From Bacteroidota bacterium (lineage in GTDB: Bacteria; Bacteroidota; Bacteroidia; Bacteroidales; Prolixibacteraceae): DNA of 61,736 nucleotides. Each line of letters begins with the position of its first letter. Positions within the stretch are counted from its first letter, which is position 1. The position numbers were made by a program, and so were the translations under genes. This document shows, one piece after another, positions 1 to 7,358 of the stretch. The stretch is from NCBI GenBank assembly GCA_023251435.1, contig JAHEYU010000034.1, positions 1,747-63,482 on the forward strand, written 5' to 3'. Below the pieces are notes generated by a model. It had not been told where the DNA came from and ran no database searches. It worked only from the letters and a program-made list of their open reading frames with translations.

Positions 1-69
1 CACGTTCTGTTGGTTATTGCAATTATTGCGGTAATTCTTAGAGTTATTCAGGGACGAAGAATCCTATAG
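1..69 (+). CDS. C-terminus of a small membrane protein (DUF5670/Lmo0937-like), partial
   Basis: The first 22 codons of the window form an open frame that ends at a TAG at 67-69. The readable residues (HVLLVIAIIAVILRVIQGRR then IL) are one hydrophobic helix followed by a basic tail. This matches the second half of the roughly 50-residue Lmo0937/DUF5670 membrane proteins, which often occur in stress-gene clusters. The start lies outside the window. Ten bases separate its stop from the next small membrane-protein gene, so the two are probably co-transcribed. Family assignment rests on the short C-terminal pattern only. Confidence 0.6.
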   Translation, partial: HVLLVIAIIAVILRVIQGRRIL

Positions 70-79
70 AACTCTACCG

Positions 80-289
80 ATGAAAATATTAGGATTAGTT
101 CTTATTGGACTTGGTATAATCATGATGATTTATACCGGATTTAACTATGTAAGCACCGAAAAGGTAGTCGATCTGGGTCCGATTGAAATAAACGCTGAAA
201 AGAACCACCCTGTAAAATGGTCGCCGGTCGTGGGTATTGTGCTTATTGTTGGAGGCATTGTGGTGGTTGCTATCGATAAAAAGAAATAA
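80..289 (+). CDS. Small two-helix membrane protein, DUF3185-like
   Basis: This 69-residue protein has a transmembrane helix at about residues 2-22, a polar middle segment with the pattern KVVDLGPIEINAEK, and a second helix at about 48-64 ending in DKKK. The layout and the LGPIE(I/V)-type linker resemble the small DUF3185-type inner-membrane proteins of Gram-negative bacteria, whose function is unknown. It follows another small membrane protein by 10 bases and precedes two more, forming a run of tiny membrane proteins. No enzyme motif is visible. The positively charged C-terminus suggests that end is cytoplasmic. Confidence 0.7.
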   Translation: MKILGLVLIGLGIIMMIYTGFNYVSTEKVVDLGPIEINAEKNHPVKWSPVVGIVLIVGGIVVVAIDKKK

Positions 290-324
290 GAAAATCTTTG
301 TAATAAACTTATAAAATCATTTTT

Positions 325-510
325 ATGCCACTATTATCCATTTTAATTGTAATAATTGTCGTGGGTGTTCTTTTATGGATCATCAATTCATTCATCCCGA
401 TGGATCGCAAGATCAAGCAAATTTTTAATATCGTGGTTGTTATCGCGTTAGTTATCTGGCTGTTAAAGGCATTCGGTTTGTTTTCATACCTGATGAATGT
501 ATCTGTTTAA
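325..510 (+). CDS. Thivi_2564-like small membrane protein
   Basis: The product is 61 residues with two hydrophobic helices (about 4-22 and 34-52) separated by the short basic loop FIPMDRKIKQIFN. The loop 'N.(F/Y)IPMD.KIK.I.N' followed by VVVIA.VIWLL is characteristic of the Thivi_2564 family of small membrane proteins, which has no known biochemical role. It lies 35 bases after the preceding gene and its 3' end is close to the next small membrane-protein gene. Co-transcription with its neighbours is likely but not proved. Confidence 0.75.
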   Translation: MPLLSILIVIIVVGVLLWIINSFIPMDRKIKQIFNIVVVIALVIWLLKAFGLFSYLMNVSV

Positions 511-544
511 TATCAGATTTTTCGCCCAAAAAAATAAAAAAATT

Positions 545-739
545 ATGAACCTTAAAAGAATCTTTGGCGCTGTACTTACTGTACTCGGAATAGGCGGACT
601 TATTTATGCTGCAGTATTATTTGTGAATGGAGCAGGTGAGACAGACGATGTTAAAGCACTTGTTATATACGGAATACTCGGTTTTGTTTTCTTTATCGCC
701 GGAATAAGTTTAGTGCGTACAACAAAAGATGAATCATAG
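545..739 (+). CDS. Small two-helix membrane protein of unknown function
   Basis: I place the start at ATG 545 (MNLKRIFGAVLTVLG, 64 residues). An in-frame start at 497 would overlap the upstream gene and add a polar tail before a clear N-terminal helix. Helix 1 covers about residues 5-25 and helix 2 about 38-56; the C-terminus VRTTKDES is polar. The family is unknown to me by name. It closes the run of tiny membrane proteins and is followed by a hairpin terminator at 828-860, consistent with the end of an operon. Confidence 0.65.
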   Translation: MNLKRIFGAVLTVLGIGGLIYAAVLFVNGAGETDDVKALVIYGILGFVFFIAGISLVRTTKDES

Positions 740-827
740 ACGTGTCTGTTTTGAATAACTCCGATTATCATTTCAATTTCTGATAATAGAAGTGTTTACG
801 ACATTAGTCGCTCCTCTTTTCAACACG

Positions 828-860
828 TAAAAGCCAGTTTCCGTTTGGAGCTGGCTTTTA
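828..860 (+). terminator. Rho-independent terminator after the small membrane-protein run
   Basis: AAAAGCCAG (829-837) pairs with CTGGCTTTT (851-859) around a 13-base loop, with a T-rich 3' side. It lies about 90 bases after the last small membrane-protein gene. The rest of 740-1072 has no gene; it holds this hairpin and the operator/promoter at 973-1038. Confidence 0.7.
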
Positions 861-972
861 TGTTTCGCAAACGGATTGTTTTTATGAAGCTAATCACCTT
901 TTTGCCAAAAACATACATAGATTCTCATTTTGCCTTAAAATTCAGAAATAAAGCTTTTTGACCAGGTAAATT

Positions 973-1038
973 ATGTGAATAATGTAACTTTTTACAATAA
1001 ATGTGTAAGGCTTTATAATTAGCAGAAGCTCACCTTTG
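973..1038 (+). promoter_or_regulatory. Motif A operator/promoter, site 1 (upstream of csbD-like gene)
   Basis: ATGTGAATAATGTAA is followed after 16 bases by TGTAA. The two TGTAA boxes are at 983-987 and 1004-1008, 21 bp apart. A -7-like CACCTTTG ends at 1038, 26 bases after the second box, and would place the start of transcription about 30 bases before ATG 1073. This is one of 14 such sites in the window. Confidence 0.75.
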
Positions 1039-1072
1039 TATAGTAAATACATAGCAACCCAAGTTTGATGAT

Positions 1073-1258
1073 ATGAACAAGACAGGGGCAAGGGGCAGCT
1101 GGCTTAAGACAAAAGGCAGGCTCAAACAAAAATTCGCAGCACTAACCAACAACGATATGGCCTTTTCAGGAGGTAAGAAAGATGAAGTGATTGGAAGACT
1201 TCAAATAAAGCTGGGCAAAACAAAAGAAGAGTTGATAAGGATAATTGAAGGACTTTAG
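1073..1258 (+). CDS. CsbD family stress protein
   Basis: The 61-residue soluble protein has the CsbD-family pattern: GSWLKTKGRLKQKFAALTNND, then F.GGKKDEVIGRLQ, then LGKTKEELIRII. CsbD-like proteins are small, charged, helical proteins induced by general stress in many bacteria; their molecular role is unknown. It is the first gene after a motif A promoter, with a leader of about 30 bases, and is apparently monocistronic because a motif B array begins right after its stop. Length is normal for the family. Confidence 0.85.
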   Translation: MNKTGARGSWLKTKGRLKQKFAALTNNDMAFSGGKKDEVIGRLQIKLGKTKEELIRIIEGL

Positions 1259-1272
1259 TAATTGTATCGTTC

Positions 1273-1350
1273 TGTCAAAACATTGTCACTTGTGTTCATT
1301 CATAGTCATTTGTAATTTCAAACAATGACAACTAATGACAAATTAATGAC
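1273..1350 (+). promoter_or_regulatory. Motif B phased GTCA/TGAC array, site 1
   Basis: GTCA occurs at 1274, 1285 and 1305, with TTCA at about 1295. TGAC occurs at 1326, 1336 and 1347. Spacing is about 10-11 bp, so the tetranucleotides lie on one face of the helix, with left copies inverted relative to right copies. It precedes the secreted-protein gene starting at 1417. Confidence 0.65.
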
Positions 1351-1416
1351 TGAAGTTTGAAAGTTAAGCTTCAAAATCGGACACTAATTATAAAAATAAA
1401 CTTAAAAACAAACAAA

Positions 1417-1848
1417 ATGAAACTTTTAAAACTGAATACCCTGTTCATTGGAATGCTCGCCATTCTTTTACTTTTTTCAATCGAAACCCAGGCTAAGAAA
1501 TACAACTTCATCACTTCATCAGTTGTTCCGGCGGCAAGGGGCTTTGCAAAAGTTACCCGAGACAATAACCGGAATTACGTTATTAAACTCAAAATTTCAA
1601 ATCTGGCTGAAGTTCAACGACTTGATCCGACTAAATTATCGTATGTAGTTTGGTTGGTTACCGATCGTGATGTTGTAAAAAACATAGGGCAGATTGAAAG
1701 TGGATCAACGATGATGTCGAAGAAATTAAAAGCAAACTTCGAGACCGTATCGTCATTCACACCTGTACAAATTTTCATTACTACCGAAGACGATGCGAGT
1801 GCGCAGTATCCCGGATCGCAGGTAGTATTATCGACCAACAAATTCTAG
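1417..1848 (+). CDS. Secreted protein of unknown function, possibly RskA C-terminal-like fold
   Basis: I choose ATG 1417 (143 residues) because it begins directly with a signal peptide: MKLLKLNTLFIGML then a hydrophobic core ending near IETQAKK. An in-frame start 60 bases upstream would add a basic tail and run into the operator region. The mature part is probably beta-rich. The segments SYVVWLVTDRD, IGQIESG and PVQIFITTEDD are reminiscent of the extracellular domain of anti-sigma-K factors (patterns like YxLWLI and G.(L/I).....). That likeness is only suggestive, and no cytoplasmic anti-sigma part is present. It is preceded by a motif B array. Confidence 0.65.
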   Translation: MKLLKLNTLFIGMLAILLLFSIETQAKKYNFITSSVVPAARGFAKVTRDNNRNYVIKLKISNLAEVQRLDPTKLSYVVWLVTDRDVVKNIGQIESGSTMMSKKLKANFETVSSFTPVQIFITTEDDASAQYPGSQVVLSTNKF

Positions 1849-1924
1849 AATTAATTGGTGTTACACAAAAAATATACATACATCGTTAATCATTGTATTA
1901 TTAATCAACATTAAAACAAAAATT

Positions 1925-2179
1925 ATGAATTCAGGAAAAGTATTATTAAGTGTATTGGCTGGCGCAGCCGCCGGTGCATTGGTTGGCGTTTTATTTGCAC
2001 CTCACAAAGGTGCAGTTACACGCAAAAAAATATCGAGACAAAGTGGAGCTTATGCTGATGGCTTGAAAGAAAAATTAAGCGAAATGGTTGATAGCATCAC
2101 CGAAAAATTCGAAAAGGTAAAGGAAGAAGTTTCTGAATATGCCGATCAGAAAATGTCGAAAGCTGAAAAAATGAAATAA
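1925..2179 (+). CDS. YtxH domain protein
   Basis: The 84-residue product opens with a glycine/alanine-rich membrane segment (VLAGAAAGALVGVLFAPHKG) that is the hallmark of YtxH proteins (gas-vesicle/general-stress related annotation). A long charged helix, probably a coiled coil, follows (EKLSEMVDSITEKFEKVKEE). YtxH homologues are stress-induced membrane-associated proteins of unknown mechanism. It starts 76 bases after the secreted-protein gene, probably in the same motif B-controlled unit. Length is at the short end of the family. Confidence 0.85.
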   Translation: MNSGKVLLSVLAGAAAGALVGVLFAPHKGAVTRKKISRQSGAYADGLKEKLSEMVDSITEKFEKVKEEVSEYADQKMSKAEKMK

Positions 2180-2517
2180 TGACATTTAATTGAAGCATTA
2201 CCAAAGTAATGCAACCATTGGGCCTGTTCCGGAAAGTTTAACAGTGACGATTTTCACTTTCATCGTTTCCGGAGTAGACTCAACTTTACAACCAAAATAA
2301 AACCCATCTATGAAAGATATAACCTTGAAACCCGAATTATCTATACGGAAGTTTAACCGTTCGTCAAAAGGTATGTTGGTTATAATCAACATAACAACCT
2401 TAATTGAATTTAATAATAAGCGGAAACAAATCTTCCCGGTCAGATAATCAAATAGCCTTTCAACCCAAAATGAAGGTACAATAACAGTAGTTACATAAAA
2501 CGATAACGACCGAAGTG
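2180..2517. other. Intergenic region without a supported gene
   Basis: No gene is convincing in this 338-base gap. A plus-strand frame of 45 codons (from ATG 2310) and a minus-strand frame of 64 codons exist, but neither has a recognisable family or a good start context. A near-palindrome TTGGTTATAATCAA is present near 2373. Neither motif A nor motif B occurs, so the holin-like operon that follows may read through from ytxH or use an ordinary promoter here. Confidence 0.4.
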
Positions 2518-2859
2518 ATGAATGACAATACGAATATATTTGAAACGCTACTTGAAAGTGCTGTTGATTACAGCAAAACAGGTTATGAACTGGTAAAACT
2601 TAAAGCACTTGATAAAACAACAAATGTGCTTTCATCGTTGATTTCGCATTATGCGACATTAATACTATTTGCCTCATTCATACTTTTTATAAGTGTTGGT
2701 TTAGCTTATTGGCTGGGCGAAATTCTCGGCAAAATTTATTTCGGATTCTTTGTAGTCGGCCTTTTTTATGCTGTTACAGGAACTGTTTTGCATTTTGTTT
2801 TGCACACAAGGCTTAAGAGAGCTATTGGTGATTACCTCATTAGAAAGGTACTTAAATAA
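2518..2859 (+). CDS. Phage-holin-like membrane protein (DUF1469/Holin-X type)
   Basis: The 113-residue protein has a polar N-terminal helix (LLESAVDYSKTGYELVKLKALDK, cut short here to its pattern ESA.DY.KTG.ELVKLKA), then two transmembrane helices at about 40-62 and 70-95, and a basic C-terminus. This is the layout of the phage holin family 3_6/Holin-X proteins that accompany YtxH and similar stress genes; no lytic role is implied. A GTG three bases upstream (2515) is an alternative start; I prefer ATG 2518. It ends six bases before the next gene. Confidence 0.7.
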   Translation: MNDNTNIFETLLESAVDYSKTGYELVKLKALDKTTNVLSSLISHYATLILFASFILFISVGLAYWLGEILGKIYFGFFVVGLFYAVTGTVLHFVLHTRLKRAIGDYLIRKVLK

Positions 2860-2865
2860 TTTACC

Positions 2866-3261
2866 ATGGAAAATATTAAATCGACGATTGGGCTAAAATA
2901 TGCGATTGAACAATTAGAATACAGACATGCCAGTAACGCACAGCGTCTGGAAACTGATTTTGTAATTGTAGTTGAAAGCTTAAAGCCTGCCAATCTGATT
3001 AAAAGCGCTTTGGGGAACATTACAGAAACATCTGATGTAATGGACAATATCCTGAGTGGAGCCTTTGGTTTGGCTTCAGGTTATCTCACAAGAAAAATTA
3101 CAGCAGGCACTTCAGGAAATATAGTTAAGAAACTTTTGGGTACTATTTTGCAGTTTGGGGTAACAAGTGTTGTTGCCCGGCACCCGCAAACGATTAGAGC
3201 AATTGGTAAGTTTATTTTAGGCAAAACATTCAGAAGAAAACAACATCAACAAATACAGTAA
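2866..3261 (+). CDS. Conserved hypothetical protein downstream of holin-like gene
   Basis: I do not recognise the family. The 131-residue product has an N-terminal charged helical half (to about residue 45). A glycine/alanine-rich stretch (ILSGAFGLASGYLTRK) and a moderately hydrophobic segment (LLGTILQFGVTSVVA) follow, and it ends in a very basic tail. Membrane association is plausible. It starts six bases after the holin-like gene and 29 bases before the next gene, so the three are probably translated from one mRNA; a role linked to the membrane protein before it is inference from position. Confidence 0.6.
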   Translation: MENIKSTIGLKYAIEQLEYRHASNAQRLETDFVIVVESLKPANLIKSALGNITETSDVMDNILSGAFGLASGYLTRKITAGTSGNIVKKLLGTILQFGVTSVVARHPQTIRAIGKFILGKTFRRKQHQQIQ

Positions 3262-3290
3262 AAATCGCATATAAAAAATATAGATACAAA

Positions 3291-3674
3291 ATGAGAGCAA
3301 ATGGATTACTGGGTATTTGGATGGATCATTCGATCGCCCACCTCACTGAATTGCGAAATGGTAACCTTATGACAGAAACGATTGAAGCGAAACCTCAATC
3401 ACAGGTGAAATCTGAAGATTTGTATTATAACGATGAAAGTCATACACTTAACAAAGAGCAAGCTCAACTCGCTGCCTATTATAAGAAGCTGAGTGATGCT
3501 ATATTAAACTATGAAGAAGTTATTCTTTTTGGACCAACTGACGCTAAAAACGAATTAGCAAACACCATGAAGGATAATCACCTTTTTGAAAAAATAAAAA
3601 TAGTAGTTAAACCCGCTGATAAAATGAATGAAAATCAGCAGCATGAATTTTTAAAGGAATTCATGAATCTATAG
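3291..3674 (+). CDS. Soluble protein, possible eRF1 domain-like fold
   Basis: The 127-residue protein begins GLLGIWMDHSIAHLTEL, has a middle helical segment rich in K/E/Q (HTLNKEQAQLAAYYKKLSD) and continues with YEEVILFGPTDAKNELANTM and a final helix. The strand-turn-helix order 'GIWMDH..A' plus 'VILFGP..AK.EL' recalls the eRF1 domain 2/3-like folds found in stand-alone bacterial proteins (baeRF and host-attachment-type families), where FGP..AK.E precedes a helix. This is a pattern-level suggestion. A larger baeRF-like gene occurs at 33060-34136. Confidence 0.5.
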   Translation: MRANGLLGIWMDHSIAHLTELRNGNLMTETIEAKPQSQVKSEDLYYNDESHTLNKEQAQLAAYYKKLSDAILNYEEVILFGPTDAKNELANTMKDNHLFEKIKIVVKPADKMNENQQHEFLKEFMNL

Positions 3675-3703
3675 GCCACTCACCTTAGTTGTTGACAAGT
3701 AAA

Positions 3704-4330
3704 ATGCCCGAAAAAAAAACAAAAACGGTTGCCATTATTGTAGCCCACCCCGATGATGAAATATTATGGGTTGGGGGTACAATATTAAACAACGCTTCAT
3801 GGAAGTGTTTTGTAGTTTGTCTTTGCCGTGGAGACGATACCGATCGTAATCCAAAGTTTTATAAAGCATTAAAAATACTGAATGCTGAAGGAACAATGGG
3901 GAATTTGGACGACGGGCCGGAACAACTGCCGCTGGATGAAAAAATACTTGAAAGTACTATCCTGAAACTATTACCTCCACAACATTTCGATCTGGTGATT
4001 ACCCATCATCCGAAAGGTGAATATACCAGGCATCTGCGCCACGAAGAAACTGGCAAAGCTGTTTTATCGCTCTGGAATTCCGAAAAAATATCGGCCAGCG
4101 AACTTTGGGCTTTTGCTTACGAGGATGGAAATAAGAGATACCATCCGTTGGCGATGCAAAACGCATCAATTTACACGATACTTTCCCGAACAGTTTGGCA
4201 AAATAAATATAAACTGATAACAGAAACTTATGGCTTTGAAAAAGACAGCTGGGAGGCCAAAACCACACCACGCGCTGAAGCTTTCTGGAAGTATACAAAG
4301 CCATCTGAAATAAAGAATGAAACAATTTGA
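3704..4330 (+). CDS. PIG-L family deacetylase
   Basis: PIG-L/LmbE proteins are zinc-dependent N-acetyl-sugar deacetylases. The AHPDDE motif (about residues 14-19) that supplies metal ligands and the catalytic aspartate is intact. The ITHHPKGEYTRHLRHEE segment near residue 100 supplies the further histidines. The product is 208 residues from ATG 3704; a TTG start at 3689 would add five residues. Substrate cannot be read from the sequence. It is the last gene of the unit that begins with the holin-like gene; a motif B array follows directly. Confidence 0.85.
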   Translation: MPEKKTKTVAIIVAHPDDEILWVGGTILNNASWKCFVVCLCRGDDTDRNPKFYKALKILNAEGTMGNLDDGPEQLPLDEKILESTILKLLPPQHFDLVITHHPKGEYTRHLRHEETGKAVLSLWNSEKISASELWAFAYEDGNKRYHPLAMQNASIYTILSRTVWQNKYKLITETYGFEKDSWEAKTTPRAEAFWKYTKPSEIKNETI

Positions 4331-4340
4331 AAATAAAAAA

Positions 4341-4490
4341 TGATTGTCCGTTTTATGAACTTATTTGGCATTTTTAGTCAGTCAGTTGTGGTCAGTTATT
4401 GTCATTCTGTTGTCATTTCCTGGCACCTCAATGACTACCCAATGACAATTGAATGACTTTTATGACATTGGGTAATATTAAGGATATCTA
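4341..4490 (+). promoter_or_regulatory. Motif B phased array, site 2 (upstream of the GT4 gene)
   Basis: GTCA at 4391, 4401 and 4412 is followed by a degenerate TGGC at 4421 and TGAC at 4432, 4443, 4454 and 4463. The flanks TGATTGTCCGTTTTATGAAC (left) and CATTGGGTAA then AAGGATATC (right) recur at other motif B sites. The TTG after the last TGAC could serve as a -33 element. The next gene starts at 4756 on the other side of a repeat. Confidence 0.75.
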
Positions 4491-4524
4491 TAAAATAAAT
4501 CGGGATTATCGGTTTATTGGTTAT

Positions 4525-4665
4525 GAATAGCCCAGACCTTTAGGTCTGTGGAAAATGAGAAACGGACAAATCCCGGCTTTAGCCGAAACAATTAGATGTT
4601 TAGGCTAAAGCCAAAATAAGGATTATTCATCTTTCAACGGCATAAATGCCGTTGCTATTCAAATC
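4525..4665. repeat. Intergenic repeat made of short hairpins
   Basis: Three short palindromic pieces lie in a row: AGACCTTTAGGTCT, a GGCTTTAGCC/GGCTAAAGCC pair, and AACGGCATAAATGCCGTT. Such 'pccagacctttaggtctg'-type cassettes are dispersed non-coding repeats in many Bacteroidota. With the motif B array it fills the 425-base gap 4331-4755, which has no gene. Confidence 0.5.
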
Positions 4666-4755
4666 AACCATATATCCGATAATTCCGAAATAAAATAAAT
4701 TAAATGAATATCCGATTGAAATCAACACATTCTTAAATCTTCAAATTAAAAACCT

Positions 4756-5898
4756 ATGAAAGTATTGGTATTGTATGATTATCCACCGTCACCGGGAGGG
4801 CTTGCAACTCAGGGAGACTTACTTTACAGGGGACTCCTCGAAATGGGTATTGATGCCCACGCCGTACATTTCGAATCGGCTCAGGAAAAAGAATGGTATT
4901 ACCGCTGGTTTGAGCCGGATGTGGTTGTCGGAGTTGGTTATTGGGGACACACACCACAACTGGTACTTCATCCTCAGCGCTATGGGGTTCAGCCTGTACC
5001 CTGGTTAGTTGCCGATGGTTACATTGCCAATTATCAGGAAGTACTAAATGCTCTTCCATTAATTCTGGTCACCTCCAATTGGGTGAAGGAAATGTATGTC
5101 CGCGATGGAATTAATGCTGATAAAATTGAGGTATTACCGGTTGGATGCGACACCGATTCGTTTATTCCATTCGACAAAAATGACCCTAAAATACTGGCGG
5201 TGCGCGAAGCGCTGGGAATTTCGCCCGATCAGCTGATGATTCTCACTGTTGGTGGCGATGCTGCATCGAAAGGAGCGCAGGAAGTAATGCAGGCACTTGC
5301 CATCATCGATGCCAAAGCTCCCGATTGGAAATATGTTTGTAAAGTGTGGCCGCAGCCACGAACGAAAAAACAAAACCTGGCCGATCTGCAAATGGCTTCA
5401 GACCTTGGAATCGATAAAAATGTGATGTACGAAACCAATACCATTTCCAGAACTTTTATGCCTTACCTGGTGGGTGCCTGTGATATTTATGCAGCTCCAT
5501 CGCGCCTCGAAGGATTTGGAATGCCACAAGTGGAAGCCGGGGCGTGTGGAAAACCTGTTGTGAGTATTAAAGCAATGGGAATGCTCGATACACTTATTCA
5601 TGGTGAAACTGCATTCCTGGCAGAAATCGCCAGAAAGATTGTGGTGAACGAAGTAATGCTTGGGGGCGAATCCGGCTTTGAAGATCAACACCGGGTTGAA
5701 TTTAAAGTACCACGTACGGTGGATTATCGGGCAAGTGTAAACGATATTGCCAAATACCTGATGACCCTAATGACTGATGCTGATCTGCGTCAAAAAATGG
5801 GAATGGCAGGCAGAGAAAGGGTTGTAGCTAATTTTGACTACCGAATTGTTGCCCAAAAATTTGTCCGGATCATCAGTGATAAATTGGGAATAAACTAA
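4756..5898 (+). CDS. Glycosyltransferase family 4
   Basis: This 380-residue cytoplasmic enzyme has the GT-B two-domain layout. An N-terminal glycine-rich start (DYPPSPGGLATQGD) leads to a middle linker (ILVTSNWVKEMYVRDGI, KIEVLPVGCDTDSF). The C-terminal donor-binding domain has the E-x7-E type motif EGFGMPQVEAGACGKPVVS near residue 252. These features define retaining nucleotide-sugar-dependent GT4 enzymes. The insert between about 295 and 320 lacks a known motif. It is followed 200 bases later by a glycosidase, so the pair may make and trim the same small glucoside or glucan. Acceptor unknown. It lies downstream of motif B site 2. Confidence 0.85.
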   Translation: MKVLVLYDYPPSPGGLATQGDLLYRGLLEMGIDAHAVHFESAQEKEWYYRWFEPDVVVGVGYWGHTPQLVLHPQRYGVQPVPWLVADGYIANYQEVLNALPLILVTSNWVKEMYVRDGINADKIEVLPVGCDTDSFIPFDKNDPKILAVREALGISPDQLMILTVGGDAASKGAQEVMQALAIIDAKAPDWKYVCKVWPQPRTKKQNLADLQMASDLGIDKNVMYETNTISRTFMPYLVGACDIYAAPSRLEGFGMPQVEAGACGKPVVSIKAMGMLDTLIHGETAFLAEIARKIVVNEVMLGGESGFEDQHRVEFKVPRTVDYRASVNDIAKYLMTLMTDADLRQKMGMAGRERVVANFDYRIVAQKFVRIISDKLGIN

Positions 5899-5914
5899 TG
5901 TTGTGTTAACTCGA

Positions 5915-6085
5915 TTTTGTCGGATCCCAGTCACCCCGAATTTATTTCGGGGTCCCACATATAAGGGATGCCGAAACAAGTTCGGCATGACGCTGAGTCA
6001 AAAGACCATTAACTTAACACTAAAGAAGTCGGAAGACAGTAGACCGGAGTTTTTTCATCCCGACTTCGGTCTCCGGTCTTCCAAC
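5915..6085. repeat. Hairpin-rich intergenic repeats
   Basis: CCCCGAATTTATTTCGGGG (5934-5952) and ATGCCGAA/TTCGGCAT (about 5968-5988) form hairpins. A third imperfect inverted pair (GTCGGAAGAC..GACCGGAG against CTCCGGTCTTCC) lies at about 6029-6082. The first could terminate transcription of the glycosyltransferase gene. Related 'gtcggaag' fragments recur at 17270-17345, 25640-25675 and 58690-58735. Confidence 0.5.
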
Positions 6086-6101
6086 AATAAAATAAAATGC
6101 C

Positions 6102-7358
6102 ATGCAAACAGTAAGCTCACCGGAAATTGAAGAGGCAAAGAAAGCCGCGCTTGAAGTGCTGCTTCATAATGCACACGGGCCATTCCACGGATTGCCAAGA
6201 ACTGCTGGCTGGGGATATCCGGAGCCATACACACGGGATCTGATGCTCTCCATTCTTGGAATTGCTGTTTCCGGAAACCAAAAATTGCTTGATAGTATCA
6301 GAAAAGTACTGCAAACATTGGCAAAAAATCAAACAGAACATGGTCATATTCCTTCACTTGTGCACAATAACGACGATCGCGGTGCAAGTGACACCACTCC
6401 CCTCTTTTTGCTGGGTGTTGGAATTTTCAGAAAAGTTACCGGAGACGAGGATTTTCTGCACGAAGCTGTTGAAAAATCATTGGTATGGATGGAATATCAA
6501 AGCCCGTCAGACCGTTACCTGGTTGCGCAGCAGCCCACAAGCGACTGGCGCGACGAGCAATGGGTAACAGGATATGGGTTGTTTGTAAATACATTGGTTT
6601 ATAGTTATCTGCGTATATTGGGAAAACACGAACGGGCCAATAAAGTCAGGCACGAAATGCGCAGATTTACAATTGCCAGTGATGCCAACCACCATCATGT
6701 ACACGAAGGTTTGGTAGTTAAACACAAACCCTATTATGCGTTCTGGTCATATAAAATTTATAGCAGCGAACGGTTCGATTTGCTTGGAAACAGCTTGGCC
6801 ATTCTTTCAGGACTGGCATCGCAATCACGTGCCGAGGAAATGATTTCATGGATCGAAGAAGAGTGTGCAGTTATGAAAGAAAGAGGCGAATTAGCAATTG
6901 ATTTGCCACCAAATTTCTTCCCGTACATCAAACCCCATGAAGCCGACTGGCTTTCCCGATATTCAACATTTAATAATCCCGGCGAATACCACAATGGAGG
7001 TATCTGGCCTTTTATATGCGGGTTTTATGTTGCCGCTTTAGTTGCTGCCAAAAGGTACACACTCGCTAAGGAAAAGCTTATGGTTCTTACACAGTTAATA
7101 AAGAAATGTAATCACCAAAAACTTGATTACGGATTTAACGAATGGATAAAAGCACAGGATGGACAGCCTATGGGGCAGGATTGGCAAACCTGGAGTGCCG
7201 CACTTTATCTTTACGCGGCAAAATGTGTAGAGCTAAAAAATACACCATTCTTTGATGAAATGCGAAGGTCGGAACCCTGGCTATCAGATAGCGACAGCAC
7301 CGAAAAACCTGCCTCGCCGTCAGCTACCGTGTGCCCACAAATAATTGGGAAAGACTAA
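6102..7358 (+). CDS. (alpha/alpha)6-barrel glycosidase, GH100/GH63-like
   Basis: This 418-residue protein has the pattern of clan GH-G-type (alpha/alpha)6 glycosidases. WGYPEPYTRDLML (about 33-45) may carry a catalytic Asp; TSDWRDEQWVTGYG (about 144) follows. YHNGGIWPFICG (about 301) and GFNEWIKAQDGQP..QDWQTWSAALYLYA (about 345-376) lie in the C-terminal half. These recall GH100 invertases, GH63 glucosylglycerate/mannosylglycerate hydrolases and amylo-1,6-glucosidases; I cannot choose between them. It has no signal peptide, so it acts in the cytoplasm, probably with the GT4 upstream. The last 17 or so residues, and the stop, are encoded by an inserted repeat that begins near 7308. Confidence 0.7.
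   Translation: MQTVSSPEIEEAKKAALEVLLHNAHGPFHGLPRTAGWGYPEPYTRDLMLSILGIAVSGNQKLLDSIRKVLQTLAKNQTEHGHIPSLVHNNDDRGASDTTPLFLLGVGIFRKVTGDEDFLHEAVEKSLVWMEYQSPSDRYLVAQQPTSDWRDEQWVTGYGLFVNTLVYSYLRILGKHERANKVRHEMRRFTIASDANHHHVHEGLVVKHKPYYAFWSYKIYSSERFDLLGNSLAILSGLASQSRAEEMISWIEEECAVMKERGELAIDLPPNFFPYIKPHEADWLSRYSTFNNPGEYHNGGIWPFICGFYVAALVAAKRYTLAKEKLMVLTQLIKKCNHQKLDYGFNEWIKAQDGQPMGQDWQTWSAALYLYAAKCVELKNTPFFDEMRRSEPWLSDSDSTEKPASPSATVCPQIIGKD

Noticed and set aside
2198-2392. A 64-codon minus-strand frame and a 45-codon plus-strand frame in the gap after ytxH
   Set aside because: Neither has a known family, a convincing start context, or support from neighbours.
5903-6130. A 75-codon plus-strand open frame between the GT4 and glycosidase genes
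   Set aside because: It reads through intergenic hairpins and overlaps the start of the glycosidase gene.
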